Positions 20,370 through 33,202 of a DNA stretch of 64,000 nucleotides are shown piece by piece. The notes beneath the pieces are model-generated. The model was given only the letters and a program-made list of their open reading frames with translations. It ran no database searches and had not been told where the DNA came from. Numbering within the stretch: position 1 is the stretch's first letter; each line of letters begins with the position of its first letter. This stretch comes from Megalonaias nervosa. Its lineage: Eukaryota > Mollusca > Bivalvia > Unionida > Unionidae. The stretch is taken from contig JAECUM010092833.1 of the NCBI GenBank assembly GCA_016617855.1, forward strand, positions 124,001 through 188,000, in the 5' to 3' direction. The translations under genes were made by a program, and so were the position numbers.

Positions 20370-20830
20370 CTAACTTGTACCTGCCACTTTATATAGTGAC
20401 CAGTACCTATATTTTACTTGTATTCATTGGCCATATACAAGTCATCTTATTAACTGGATGGATTTCATTGTCAATTTACATGGTGACTGTATATGTTTTA
20501 TTTGCATTCATAAATCATGTACAAGTCATCTTTTCAACTGGATGGATTTCATTGTCAGTTTGCATGGTGACTGTATATGTTTTACTTGCATTCATAAGCC
20601 ATATACAAGTTGTCTTATTAACTGGATGAATTTCTTTGTCAGTTTGCGTGATGACCAATATCATTCTCACTTTGGATAGTGACCAGTACCTATGTTTTTC
20701 TTGCATTCATAAATCGTATACCAGTCATCATATTAACTGGATGGATGTTACTGTCAGTTTGCATGCTGACAAATGTCATTCTCACTTTGGATAGTGACCT
20801 GTACCTTTGTTTTAATAGCAGCAATTACTC
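20370..20830. repeat. 84-90 bp tandem array, part 1
   Basis: Units contain GTGACTGTATATGTTTTA, GCATTCATAAATCATGTAC, AAGTCATCTTATTAACTGGA and TGGATTTCATTGTCAG. Period is 84 bp between 20483 and 20567, and somewhat longer elsewhere. The same unit recurs at 21545-22060 and 22495-22720, so one older array has been broken up. Confidence 0.85.
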
Positions 20831-21084
20831 ATCCTGCTGCTATTGTGTAGCTAACCTTTTTTTGTGCCTAAAACTCATCGTCCATTTGATGTAAATACAT
20901 CCTCCCATAGAGTGGAGAAAAAGTCAGAATGACCTTTTGCACTCCACTCTCTTATTTTGTACACCACTCTATATGTCATGTGGTTGTATGCAGAAGGTAG
21001 ATATTATTTGTCAACTTTTTCACAGGTGCCATACTGTGCAGATGTCTGCCAAAACTGTCACTAGAGAAATTACATCTCGAGCAA

Positions 21085-21450
21085 CTTACCCTCCTGTTGG
21101 GGAGGTAGAGCACTGTGACAATGGGTTGCGCCCTCCCATTAGGGAGGTGGAGCACTGCAATAGTGGGTTGCACCCTCCCATTAGGGAGGTTGAGAACCAC
21201 AAAAGTGGTTTGCACCCTTCCTTTAGGGAGGTAGAGCACTGCGATAGCAGGTTATGCCCTCCCACAAGGGAGGTAGAGCACTGTGATAGCAGGTTATGCC
21301 CTCCCACAAGGGAGGTAGAGCATTGTGATAGCGGGTTGCACCCACCTTTCGAGTAGGTGGAGCACTGCAACCATATGGTTTCACCCTCCCTTTAGGGAGG
21401 TTGAGCACCCCATCAGCGGGCTGCTTCCTCCCATAAGGGAGGTAGAGCAC
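21085..21450. repeat. 42-bp tandem array with internal palindrome
   Basis: About nine copies of a 42-bp unit (GAGCACTGCGATAGCAGGTT then ATGCCCTCCCACAAGGGAGG and TA). Each unit contains the complementary pair CCCTCCC/GGGAGG around a 4-5 nt spacer, so every unit could form a small hairpin. It splits the 84-90 bp array. Long open frames on both strands follow from the period being divisible by three. Confidence 0.9.
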
Positions 21451-21544
21451 CGCAATACATATTGTGCTTCTGTTAACATATTGCCCCCCTTCTGTTCAGG
21501 AGGCAAAACACTGCACCCATGATGCACACAGTGTACCCCCCCCC

Positions 21545-22060
21545 CAACTTCATTTTATTTGCATTTTTAAATTATATTACCAATCATGTCATTACCAGAT
21601 AGATGTCATTGTAACTTTGCATAGTGACTAGAACTACCGGTATGTTTTATTTGTAAATCATACCATTCATCTCGTTAATATGATGGACATAAGTCACTTT
21701 GGGTTGTAACCAATACCTATGTTTAACTTGTATTCATAAATATATACCACTCATCTAGACAATTTGAGGGACATAACAATCACTTTGGGTTGTGACCAGT
21801 ACATATGTTTTAGCTTCATTTGTAAATTGTACTTACCATTCATCTCCTTAACTGGATGGACATCATTGGCACTTTGCATAGTGACCAGTACCTATATTTT
21901 GCTTTTATTTGTAAATCATGTACCAGTCATCACATTAACTGGATGAACATTTCTGTCCCTTTGTGTATTTACCAACATCATTGTTGCTCTGCATATTGAC
22001 CACTACATATGTTTTACTTTCATTCCTAAATCATATACCCATACATGTTTCAGAACCAGG
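21545..22060. repeat. 84-90 bp tandem array, part 2
   Basis: It continues the unit of 20370-20830: CATAGTGACCAGTACCTATA, TTTGTAAATCATGTACCAGT, CATCTCATTAACTGGATGGA. Copies are more diverged than in part 1. Confidence 0.8.
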
Positions 22061-22494
22061 GCTTCAAACTAGTAGATTTACCAATTTTGATTAGTATATT
22101 GGCTTCGAAGCCATTGGATTTTTTAAAATTCTGTGTTCTTCAAGGGAATTGAAAACAAACAAGTGCATTTTTGCCATAATAAGTATTCTCTTTATAGTGT
22201 AAGAAAAAAGTAAATTTTAAAAATAAATTAGATTCAGATTCTATTACATTGTTGCAGTTTTAACTAATGCAAGTCATTATAATGTCAGTTAATGAAAAAG
22301 GTTGAGATGTTTATCTTGTAGTTCAAAGATCTTTTCTGTTAACATCTAATGGTATTTTTAGTTTCCTTCAAAACACCATTGATGACATTCGCTGTGATTA
22401 TTAAGCTTCACTCTTAACAGGCTCTCAATAGTTCTCTGGTCCAGATTTTACCTTGAAATGCTTTATATCTTATGAATAATGGTGAATGTCCTGT
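22061..22494. other. Unassigned sequence interrupting the array
   Basis: No gene or terminal repeats are recognised between parts 2 and 3 of the array. Confidence 0.4.
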
Positions 22495-22720
22495 CTGGTA
22501 TAATACATTGATCTCATTAACAGGATGGATATCATTGTCACTTTGAAAAGTGACCAGTGCCTGTAATTTACTTTCATTGTAAATCATGTACCAGTCATCT
22601 TATTAACTGGATGGACACCATTTTCACCTTGAATATTGACCAGTACCTGTAATTTGCTTGCATTTGTAAATCATGTACCTGTCATCTCATAAACTGGATG
22701 GGTGTCAGTTTTTTTTACAA
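22495..22720. repeat. 84-90 bp tandem array, part 3
   Basis: Two to three further units carry CATTGTCACTTTGAAAAGTG, ACCAGTGCCTGTAATTTACT and TCATCTTATTAACTGGATGG. Confidence 0.75.
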
Positions 22721-23589
22721 GGCTTGTTGTAAGGTTCTTCATAAAATCATTTTAAACTTTACACTGTTGTGACCACAAATTTCAGCCCTTCTGTGAAAGT
22801 ATCCAGTTTAGAGAGGTCCATTAGTACTAGAATGGCTCTGTATTGTGGCCAGTATGTAAAGGTCTATTAGACAAGAATGGCTCTGTAGTGTGGCCAGTAT
22901 GAAGATGCAAAGTAATCACACTTTATGTGTATATTAATGGTTGAAAACAGACACTACTTGCCTTGTTTTATATTTATTACTTTGATCCACAGCTTCACAT
23001 ATGAAGCAAGCAATCTACAATGTTGTTGTCATCTATTATCCATGAATATATGCATAAATAAAAATGAGATTGCTGTGTGAGTTTGTTTTTGAATAATAAT
23101 AAAAATTAAAATAGATACGATAGGATAAATCTTTATTGCAATTTCCCTTATGGCAGATGAGAGAGGAGAAAGTCAGTTCTGAATGTTACAAAGGCCAAAA
23201 AATATGTGTTTCGTATTGCTCTGGTTTTAAAATTAGGGTAGGCAGGTCGTTTTTAACATGTATATAGAGAGACAAACAGACAGACAGAGATTTAATGTGA
23301 TTTTTTTTTTTTTTACCATGAGGGAAATAAGTGCTTGGAAGAGAGATGGTTGGCTGACACGAAACATTTTTTTTTTTTTTGCCTAACAGAACCAGTGAAC
23401 TGATCCTGGTTTGTGTGGTCCAGTGCTGAAACTTATTTGACTATCACAAATTTATTTACATTTCAGTACAGTTGCAATTCATAACAATCTATAAAACACA
23501 TAAAATAAGGATATCGGTTATTCTCTGTTATATTTAGCTGTGCTTGTCATAGACCAGACCAGCTAATATGATGGCCTTTCATCTATAAT
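22721..23589. other. Unassigned sequence with one 46-bp duplication
   Basis: AGAATGGCTCTGTATTGTGG and its neighbours are duplicated once at about 22815-22905. Otherwise no gene or repeat is seen. Confidence 0.45.
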
Positions 23590-24150
23590 CTCGTGTCTGC
23601 CATCGGTTATCACAAATCTATTTTTGCTACTCAGCTACTGGAAAGATTGATGCAAAACTGGTTCAGTTAGTCCTAAATGAAAATGGTGCCCCTCAGTTCT
23701 TCAGTATATCACCATGGCAAACATGTTAAAAATATTGTTAGTGCTTCTACACTTGAATGGATTAATCATATCAACATGGAATTTTCACTAAAAGACTTCT
23801 TATGTTATCTTGTTGATTCTGAATGAAAATGATTCTGATCTGACATCCAATAGCAGTCATCTTGAATGTTATCACTACTTTTGAAGAATTGATGGTTGTA
23901 TTGACTTCGGGTTTCACAAAAAAGACGTAAATTCTAGTTGGTCTTAAGTGAACATGCTGCAGATCTGACATCCAGTATGGCTGCCACAGTGGACATCTTG
24001 AAAATATTGCCATTATTTCTAAATCACTGGTGGTAATATTGACATGGGGTTTCAAATGAAAGATTTCTTATGATGTAAGTTCTAAATGAAAATAGTGCTA
24101 TTCTGAGATCCAGTATGGCAGTCACATTGGTGGTTGGAAATTGACAGCAG
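23590..24150. repeat. Approximately 130-bp tandem repeat x4
   Basis: Diverged copies carry CTGACATCCAGTATGGC-type words near 23840, 23965 and 24103, each preceded by CTAAATGAAAATGGTGC-like and followed by ATTGACATGGGGTTTCA-like segments. Spacing is 125-138 bp. Confidence 0.7.
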
Positions 24151-26130
24151 TGTATATTGCATGCACAGTGTGGCAGGGCATGGGCTATCCACATCATCAT
24201 CAGCCACAGAACTGGTTGATCCAATTCTTGAACAGTTTCAGTTTGGACATGTATATAACATGGTAGAGCAAGATATTGTTTTGAGCTCTTGACAAATGGA
24301 AATTTATTTTAAAAAAGTGTCAGGCCAGCCCCCACTCCAGAGCATTAAATTGTTTGTCTTTAATATAATTGAAAATACAGCTCTACTAATGACGATGACT
24401 TTATTTTAAGAAAGTAACTAATCTACCTTGAGGCCTCTTGTTATCTACAATATATGCAGTATAGACAGTACAGTGTTAAATTTGGCTTGACACTAAGTAA
24501 TTGAATTATGTAGCTAAAATCAAAGTTTCATGCACAGAACATTTGTACATGAATCGGTAAGGACATAAACCGATAAAATATCATACTGTATTGAAATATT
24601 CAACTGTGAAAAAGATGTATATGCAGAGAAAAGCAGTAGGTATTTATATTACTAGAACTTGTCAGTTGTTGTAAGATTTCATCCATTTAAGACATTGAGT
24701 ATGACAAGGAGAATTGCTATGAGCCTGCATTATGTCACTGGGAATGTTGATCAATACCAGTGGACCAGTATTTTGAAATCTCTAAACAGTTCCTCTTTTA
24801 GTCTTGGCAAAAGGTAATTTTTGCTTCTAACAGACCTTGAATTTGGAGTACCATCAGCATCTCTTTGGTTAAAGATATTGCTTAGGTAGACAGGTATGGC
24901 TTTTCTGGACACTTTATATATAAAGTTTGCCTTTCTAAGAAATATAATTCGTTTCATCCTGGAAATTGTCCATACATTGATCAATAATTAAATGGCATGC
25001 CCTCATTTGGAGTCTTGAGTTAGAGGTATTACCCCAAACTGCACTTCAGTAGTACAAATACGGCTGAATATAACTTTTATAAAGGCGACCCTATACTGAA
25101 AAAGAAAAGAATGTTCTGATTTTCTAAAAGTAGCCAGGTTAGAATTATCTACAAATACACTCAGAATTTTATCATGGGAGGTCATATTTAAGGTTCACAG
25201 TGTCAGATAGAACTTACAGTTTATTGCTACCAAACATTGATCATTTTTGTTTTGTTGTAACTAGTAGGGCTTTTTTTTTTTTTCTGTATTTATAATTGTT
25301 ATGTTTTTTTTGTACAATATATCAAGTTTGCTAAGTACATTTTGTAAATTATTTTCAAGTACAGTTTGGGTTTTACCTGACTCATTGTAGTGCCATCTGC
25401 ATAAAGGTCAGTGGAAGAAATTGAATTGCCTATTTTAAGGGGTAAGTTGCAAGTAAATACATGCAGATCGAATAGCTAGTCTGAGAATGGAGTACTCTGG
25501 TAATCCATAATTAATGTTTTCTTTCAGAAAGGTGACTATTTAAAGATTCTTTCTGCAGTCTTTCAGTTACATAAGAAATAAACCACTTTAAGGAGTTTTC
25601 ATTACGTTGATAGAATTTCATTTTTTTTCAAGTAAAATTTCATGATCTGCAAGATCAAAAGCTTTACGTAGATAATCAGTTATATTGCCAACCATTTCTC
25701 ATTTACAAAATGCTTTCAGCCATTAATCAATTAAAGATGTAAGTGCAGTTTCAAATGAGTTAATCTGTCAAAAGTCAGACTGATCATCATGATTCATGAT
25801 TAAAATCATATGTTTAAATATTTGAGAAAAGAATAATGTTCGTGTTTTTCTAGTAACTTGGAAAGGCAAGGAAAGACTGAGATGGGTCTATAGTTATTTA
25901 CATCGTCTTTTGTTCCAGCTTTATGCTTCAATGCTAACTTGGCAGTTTTCGGAGTTTGTGGAGGGGTTTTAGACCTAATACTTTGATTATAAATAAAAGC
26001 TATGCTCTCTGCTATAGCAGGTGCAGCTACCTTTAGTAGCCTTGGTCCTGTGTCTTTACAATCATCCATTGTTTGAATATATTTAAACACTAAACTTTAT
26101 ATTGTTAGGTAGTTGTTTTAGCACAAAAGT

Positions 26131-26437
26131 TAGACCGCTCTGGTAGCCTTAGAGTGGTTAGAGCATCCACCTCGGATGTGGGAAGTCGTGGGTTCTAACC
26201 CTGGCTGAGTCATACCAAAAGACTTATAATAATGGTACTAACAGCTGCCTCGCTAGGCACTCAGCATTAAGAGGTTATTGTTAGGACTGGTTGGCCTGGT
26301 TTCAGGAAAATGTGACTGGGTGTGACATCATGCTACATGCCTGCGGCATGATGCCCCAGTGCTAGACATCATTATAAACTGCCACACTGCAGACATCGTA
26401 GTGATATGACTGAAAAATTTTGAAAGCTAAGTTTAAA

Positions 26438-26529
<92 letters not shown>
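26131..26529 (+). mobile_element. tRNA-derived SINE with (CA)n tail
   Basis: The head has a pol III A box (TAGAGTGGTTAGAGC region) and a B box (GTGGGTTCTAACCC). The conserved body (GACTGGTTGGCCTGGTTTCA, then GTGACTGGGTGTGACATCAT, then CATGCCTGCGGCATGATGCC) resembles SINEs common in molluscs. It ends in GACTGAAAAATTTTGAAAGC and a CA run (26439-26530). The target duplication is AGCACAAAAGT (26120-26130) against AGCATAAAAGT (26530-26540), one mismatch. It is inserted in the minus-strand CR1 copy. Confidence 0.85.
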
Positions 26530-26531
<2 letters not shown>

Positions 26532-26728
26532 CATAAAAGTTTTTGGGTTCCAGATGACCAGGGGAAATTTTAGGTTATTGAAGTTTTTCAGCAATTTAAC
26601 AAAAAGTAGCTTAAAATATTTGAGATTCCACTCAGACTGAGCTTTATTCATATTTCCCTGTACCATACTCAGTAAAAACTCTCCAGATGCTTTTAGGTTA
26701 TTTCTGTTTTCATCCAGCACTTTGATAT

Positions 26729-26816
26729 TGAGGGCCTCAAGGTAGATTAGTTCTTAGCTAATTGTGTTACCCTCTTTAAATAAAGTCATTATTATTATTA
26801 TTATTGTTATTATAAT
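26729..26816 (+). mobile_element. CR1-like 3' terminus, very short copy
   Basis: GAGGGCCTCAAGGTAGATTA, AGCTAATTGTGTTACCCTCT and TTAAATAAAGTC followed by an ATT run match the 3' ends at 40980-41041 and 41990-42062. It is a severely 5'-truncated plus-strand copy. Confidence 0.75.
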
Positions 26817-27384
26817 AGGGTACTCTTTCGGCTTGGCTTGTCATTTTTTAAACTTTATTTTATATTACCGGTAAGCTAATTAACTTCAGATCTTAGATGT
26901 CCTCTTTGCTTTATTGTATCTCACATTTCTGGGGAGATCCAACATGGCTGGTATTATTTCTTTATCCTGTGCTTTTTTTTTAAAGGATCATCTTTGTTTT
27001 CTGTTTCCATGAAAGATCCATCCAATGACCGAAAAGCATCATCATCATCTTCTAAGATTAGGAATGTATTCCATGGAATCTTTTGCATATCTTCCAGGAA
27101 TTTAAAAGTATCAAAATTTTCAGTAGATCTATAACTAATGGATTTATGGAGATTATTATATTTTGAATTGCTATTGACCTTACCTGTTAGAAAAATTGCA
27201 AAGTGGTCACATAAACAATTTTTTCCAGAACATATTCTTTTGTATTGGTATAAATATGCCTATAAGTGTTTTAGAGGTAGATAATACTCCTTTGAGTTCA
27301 TTTACGAGTTGGTTTGGTTTAAGCAATATTTATTTACCAAAAATTTCATTGTAGAGTGTATATCAGATTGAACAAGAGATATGG

Positions 27385-27560
27385 AGGATTGAGCAACAAG
27401 CATAAGCTTATTTAGAGTTGTCTCCTCATTAACAATATATTTTCTTATAATGTGGCTGATGTGAATAATGAAGGCACAATATTGCAAACATTGAAACATG
27501 CTGATGAGGCATTAAAGTAACAAATTTTAAATACAATATTATAATGTCAGATAGTAACTA
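27385..27560. repeat. Dispersed repeat D, copy 2
   Basis: GAGCAACAAGCATAAGCTTA opens it, followed by CTCATTAACAATA, AATGTGGCTGATGTG and AAACATGCTGATGAGGCATT. The same series is at 51195-51390, and its second half is at 8440-8600. Confidence 0.65.
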
Positions 27561-28129
27561 ATAAGTGTTCACAGCAGAAAACATGTTGCAGTATACTTAC
27601 AGATCAACAAAAGAAGAGAAAAGAAAAAAATTATAAAGATGTTGGCACTTACAGATGGGGGATAGTAGATAAAGGACTTTTAGCTTTAGCTCAGGTGGTA
27701 TATGTTCATACTGGAGACATAACAGCTTAACATGAAGACATAAGTAATGATCAGGCAAATTTTTTAGATGTAATTATATACTTATGGACTGCCTTGAACA
27801 TTACCTCATTGACCTCATCTGATTGCAAGGCGTTACCTGTTAATAACTGTTATATCTGTGATGGGGGCAATGTTCCTATTGATTGGTTTCTGAGAGTAAC
27901 ATATTTAGTACAGTTTAAGAGAAAATACTTTGTAGTTTCTTGATCATCGCATGAACATCTATTGCTGGGTCACAAATGGTTTTTGAAAAGATTGTTGTTT
28001 AACAAACTACAACCAAGTCAAAGTCTTGTGTGCATAATTTATGCTATTCTTTCTCCTTGATAGTAATAAATTGCAACTTTCCTCAATCCATATTTAGGTG
28101 TGATTTAACAGAGTGCAGTGAAGGGTTGT
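27561..28129. other. Unassigned sequence
   Basis: No gene or repeat is recognised upstream of the next LINE. Confidence 0.4.
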
Positions 28130-31100
28130 TTTGAATTTCCATATGAAGAAGACACCAAATTATACCCAAGTGGAAGACCCCTGAGATCAATGAAGCTAGG
28201 CACTTAGGAGATAATTTCCACAAGAAAAAGACATGAAAACTATAGAAAGTGGAGGAATAAAGCTAAGCATCTGATAGAAAAAGCAAAAAAGAACTACTAT
28301 GAACAGGCTGTTGATGAAAGTAAGAGTACCAAGACATTGTGGAAGCATCTAAAAGAGCTGAACCCACCCAAGAACAGCTGTTTTCCACCTAGACTTAAGC
28401 AAAATGATTATACAGCAGTCCCCCCCTTGAACAGCCCCCCCCCCCCCGACCAGTTGTCACCCGCTTCTTATGGTCAGAATCCCTTGGCACCGACAAGTTT
28501 GTGTTCAAAAGTACCCCTCAAGAACGGCCACCCCTCTAACGCGACCAGCGGCCAGCATATTAGTACAAAAATGTAAAATGTTCCCCTCACAGGTGGCCAC
28601 TTTTTATTTAAAATGTATCTAGAACCAATAATTAATTCATATCGTGATGTAAGTGATCATATTATCTCTGTCATCGATACATGTCTCCCAATGTCAAATT
28701 TCCGTTACTGAAAGAAGTGTTGACTAAAGTATGTGTAACACTAAGATTATCAGTATATCATTGTCTGTAAAAGCTGACGTTTACAGGAAATGGGCTCAAC
28801 AATGTTATGATAGAGTTTTAGGCTTCACACATCTGTTGAGTTCTTCTCTTTGATGATTACAACCAGACGTAATTGTCAGGATCATAACAGGGTCAGCATA
28901 GGCTAAAAATAGATTTTGTGCATTAACACTTACACAGAAAAATTAACCTTGAACAAAACAGGGCACCAGACAAGGACCGAAAAATCATGTGACAACACAT
29001 TTATTGCTTCCTTTATGAAGAAGGCATTTTGTCCACACTACAAAAAGTTTCATCTGCATAATTAAATCGCATACAGTTAGCAACATCCAAATAAATCATT
29101 ACCAAACATTAACATGTCATCACGTAAACAGAGACGTATTATTTTAGAAGAAAGTCGGTTATTCTACTCGACGACATCAGGTGAGGTGGGGAGGCGGGAC
29201 TTGACGAACAATCTTATGTAAAAAAGACTCAGATAAAACAATTTTATGTTGAAAAGACTCGAATAAATAACGTTGTAACCAATAAGGAGGTTATTAAGCA
29301 GCAGTGGGAAAATGGAGCAAATGGAAAGAGAATTATGTATGTACCAAGATTTAAATGATGTTTTTGAATGGTTTTGCAATGTGCATGACAACAACACCCA
29401 CTCGCATATAACGCTTAGGCGAAGAATAAGAACTATTAATGTATAATCAGTTGAAATAAGTCTATTATTATAACAAGAAGAACCTTTTAATAATTAATGT
29501 TACTTTTAAACGAAGATATTAAATGAAGATATTAAATGTTTTGAAGTATGTAGCTTTCTTACTACATACATTACAAATACTTCTCACAAAAGCTTTAGTC
29601 CCCCTCTGGAAAGGCCACCCATCTTATAAGGCCACTTTCCCGGTGCAGAAGGGGTGGCCGTATAAGAGAGGGACCACTGTATAGCAACATCTGTACAAGA
29701 TATTGTGGGAATGTTAAATAATTTCTTAACAAGCATCTCCAGTAACAGTATTCAGAACTTAACATCCCAATTGAACTTGATGCTCTTCTGTCGTTGATAA
29801 GAGTTTTAAAAATTCCTGATGATAATTAATTTTCAATAGCTAATGTTAGTGAAGCTGATGTTTTTGATATGCTTATTAAGGTGAGTATTAATAAATCCTC
29901 TGGTTTGGATGGTATTGGTCCACAATTCTTAAAATTGCTGCACCAGTTATAACAAAGTTATTGATGCATATCATAAACTTAAGTATAATGAGTGATAAAC
30001 TTGAGTATAATGAGTGGTAATTTTCTAGATACCTTGAAATTTGGAAAGATTCCACCTATCTTTAAGAAAGGAGAAAAGGAGGATCCAGGGAATTACAGAC
30101 TAACATCCTTTCTATGTGTATTGTCAGAATTATTTGAAAAGCAAGTAGTTATACAGGTCTATAGATATTTTGAAACTTACTCTCTATTTCATGAAGCACA
30201 ATCAGGATTTAGAAAGAACCACTCGTACCAAACAGAACTTACCAGATTAATAGATCTTTGGCTGAAGGAAATGGATAATGGTTGTATGACTGGGATTGTT
30301 TCCCTTTACTTCTAGAAAGCTCTTGATCTTGTTGAACTGTTACAGGTTTGATAATCCTCCTTTAAACTGGTGTAGATAATACCTAAACCAAAGGTCTCAA
30401 CAAGTAAGCATTGGCAATATTAGCTCCCAGATTCACACTACTCAAGGCTCAGTTTTAGTCCCTCTCCTCTTTCTTATCTATGTAAACAATCTACCATTAA
30501 ATAATGAATCCACAAATACAGATTTGTTTGCAGACGATGTATACATCTAGTTCTCATACTGAAGTTATCCAAAAGAGTTTAAACTTGGACCTTATTAGAG
30601 TTCAAAATGGGACACAACAAAATAGAATGGTAATTAATGAAGGTAAAACAAAATGATTCATTTTGGGGACATCACAAAAGCTACATTAGGGAACCCAGAA
30701 CTATCACTTACATTAAATAATTATCCATTAGTAAATGTCAAACATGAAAAGCTTGTAGGCATGTCTGTTGATAATAATATACAATGGGATGACCATATTG
30801 ACAAGCTCTGTGAAACACTGTCATCCAAAAATGCCCTACTTAGCAGAATCAAGAAATATTTACCTATGGATACTCATAATCTCTACTAGAGGTCATATAT
30901 TCTTCCAACAATGGATTATTGTTAAACTGTATGGGGAAACTGCCAAATCTCAGCATGACAGGATTTATGAACTTCAGAAACAGGCAGCACACATAATTTT
31001 AGACTCATCTTTTGATCATCATTCAGAAGCATTGTTAACAGAACTAAAATGGTTCTCAATGTATGAAAGTGTAGATTTTCACCAGGCAGTTCATGTATAA

Positions 31101-31256
31101 AAAATGTCTACATGGAGCTGCACCAGAGTATCTTCAGGAATTATTCAGGCCTTTTCAAGACAGTACCAATTCAGATCAATATCACATGGAAATCTTCAAG
31201 CACCAGAACCAAGAACAGAGCAATTTAAAAAGAGCCCCCATACTCTGGTACAGTTA
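28130..31256 (+). pseudogene. CR1/Rex-like LINE, plus strand, linker and RT, twice interrupted
   Basis: The linker KWKTPEINEARHLGD and KKNYYEQAVDESKSTKTLW (28170-28370) is followed, after a TIR element (28413-29679), by NNFLTSISSN (29710) and RT blocks. These are KFGKIPPIFKKGEKEDPGNY (30030), HEAQSGFRKNHS (30190), a damaged motif A (KALDLV after a TAG, 30315), SVLVPLLFLIYVNNLP (30450) and motif C LFADDVYI (30525). The RT C-terminus reads GMSVDNNIQWDDHIDKL, then KNALLSRIKKYLPMDT (30760-30890) and KKCLHGAAPEYLQELF (31095). The endonuclease is absent, so it is 5'-truncated. At 31257 it is cut by the L2-like element and resumes at about 34865. Confidence 0.8.
28413..29679. mobile_element. TIR element (TA target) in the LINE
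   Basis: The left end is CAGCAGTCCCCCCCTTGAAC. The right end is the complement of CAGTGGTCCCTCTCTTATAC. TA lies at 28411-28412 and 29680-29681. Subterminal GGCCACCCC-type words occur at both ends. LINE linker sequence stops at the left TA and continues after the right TA. It has no transposase. The CAGT start and TA target suggest a pogo/Tigger-related, non-autonomous element. Confidence 0.65.
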
Positions 31257-31440
31257 TAATAATAATAATAATAATGAGGACTTTGTATAGCGCCTAATCT
31301 TTAGAAGCTCTAAGCGCTTTACAACATTTGACAACACTTAAAAAACATATATAATGATATGATTACAAAAATAAAAACAAACACCACGAAATTAGAAACA
31401 GAAAACATGCTGTTAATATTTAAGGTAAGGATACATTATT

Positions 31441-33202
31441 AGGTCTTTAAGTCTGTTCTTGCAGTTGAAATAGGTGAGTTTTAAGAGCGCTCTTGAATGA
31501 GATCACTGTGTCTTTGTGTCTAAGTGCAGTGGGCAATTCGTTCCACGTTGCTGGGCCCTGGTATGCAAAAGAGCGTTGTCCATATGATTTCATTTTCATA
31601 GTGGGAATAATGAGAATACGAGTGTCAGAAGAGGAGTGTAAGTATCTTGCAGGTGTGTACACATGGGTGAGGTCAGATAGGTATGTTGGACTGGAGCCTG
31701 TCAGTGAAACGTAGCACAAAGAACAAATTTTGTGTTTAATTCTGGGTCGTATGGATAGCCAGTGTAAGGTAGAGAGCAGGGGAGAGGCGTGCTCTGATTG
31801 TGGTACTCTAAGGATGATCCGAGAAGCTGTGTTTTGAACTTTTTGAAGTTTCTGGAGTAGATATTGAGACAAACCAGACAGAATTGAGTTTCAATAGTCC
31901 AGTCTTGAAAGTACTAAGGAACACACAAGTGTTTTAGTGGCATCAACTGAAAGATACTTGTGAATGGAGCTGATGCATCTCAGTTCAAGATATGCAGCCT
32001 TGCATATGTTCATGACATGTTGGTGCAATGAGAGAGTACTGTCAAGAGTAACACCTAGGTTTCGCACTGACTGTGTGAATTTAATGTTGGTGTTGCTGAT
32101 ATTTATTGTCTGAGGTAAAGGATGTGAATGAGAAAGTCTTTGTGTTGTAATCAGAATGGCTTCAGTTTTATCATCATTCATCTGCAGCTTGTTACATGTC
32201 ATCCATGATTTCACATCGGAAATGCACCTCTCTACGCCTTGGATGGTAGCTTCAACTTCAGCTGGATGGCTAGATTTGTATATTTGGGTGTCATCAGCAT
32301 AGAATTGGTGAGACACTAGATGATGATCTATGACACTTGAGAGTGGCTGAGTGTATAGAATGAAAAGAACAGGTCCAAGAACAGACCCCTGTGGAACACC
32401 ACAGCATAGATCAACTGGGCTGGAATGTTTTCCATTTGCGGACACAATTTGTGTCCTGTTGACCAAGTAGGACTTGAACCATAGTAAGGCCGTATCATGA
32501 ATGCCAAATACATGCTGGAGACGGTGAAGTAATATATCATGGTCTATAGTGTCAAATGCTGCAGACAAGTCAAGGAGAGTGAGGACTGTAATCTTTCCGC
32601 TATACACAGCAGAGAGAAGGTCATTGACTACTTTCAGAAGAGTAGTTTCAGTACTGTGGCAAGGGCGATATGCAGACTGTACATTACTAAAAAGACTCTT
32701 TGAATTCAGATGAGATACAAGTTAGGATAAAACAACTTTTTCTAAGATTTTTGACATGAATGAGAGATTAGAGACTGGGCGATAGTTCTTTAAATCATTA
32801 TGGTCGAATGTTGGTTTCTTCAGCAGAGGCTTTACAATGGCAGTTTTGTAAAATGATGGGAATTCCCCAGATGAGAGAGAGGTATTAATAACATCAGTTA
32901 GTGAAGGCAATATTGGATCCAAGCACTCTAGTAGCAGTGACGTCGGAATTGGATCAGGTTCGCATGACTTTGGTGCATTCTTATCACGATTGTACGTACT
33001 AAATCCATAGAGACAGGTTCAAATGCTGCCTACGGTTGCCGCTGAAATTCTGTATCGCAACTGTATGGTGACGACGAGTCAACTGAAGTTGTGTTGTCAG
33101 GTTTATCTCTGATACTTTGTCACGGAAGAAATTTGCAAACAGGTCCGGAAGGTCGACTAGAGAGAAGGTAGCTGGAAGTGGTGTACATTTGTTCCTTGAC
33201 AT
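31441..33202 (-). pseudogene. L2-like reverse transcriptase
   Basis: On the minus strand: LYKTAIV-type block FYKTAIVKPLLKKP and NDLKNYRPVSNLSFMSKILE (32890-32730), a TAA after VVLS (about 32720), then YRPCHSTETTLL (32650). Next is a 238-codon uninterrupted frame (32607-31891) with motif A LLDLSAAFDTIDHDILL, motif B PQGSVLGPVLFILY and motif C QFYADDTQIY, so the catalytic aspartates are intact. It continues NKLQMNDDKTEAILIT and RNLGVTLDSTLSLHQHV. A TGA-type break near 31880 precedes the C-terminal frame (31872-31447) with LLSTLHWLSIRPRIKHKI and the GPATWNELP box. The product would copy the LINE RNA at the nicked target. Few lesions suggest a fairly young copy. Confidence 0.85.

Larger units (their letters stand above)
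24388..27310 (-). pseudogene. CR1-like LINE, minus strand, endonuclease end to 3' tail
   Basis: Read on the minus strand from 27310 downward, the order is as follows. End of the endonuclease domain (LVNE, SKTLI, CDHFAIFLTGKV; 27310-27150). Linker (SISYRSTENFDTFKF; to about 26960). DENRNN linker (26720). RT start (FKYIQTMDDCKDTGPRLLK; 26090). NNYRPISVFPCLSKLLEKH (25900). RT C-terminus (IIFLRKANFIYKVSRKAIPV; 24984-24751). 3' UTR with GAGGCCTCAAGGTAGATTAG ending near 24388. Stops and frameshifts are frequent. A SINE (26131-26529) splits it just before the RT start, and the frame reads on when the SINE is ignored. A short plus-strand LINE tail (26729-26816) lies in the linker. Confidence 0.8.

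Noticed and set aside
21085..21450. CRISPR-like array (regular units with internal palindromes)
   Set aside because: There are no unique spacers: the whole 42-bp unit repeats. The genome is animal-like and no cas genes are present.
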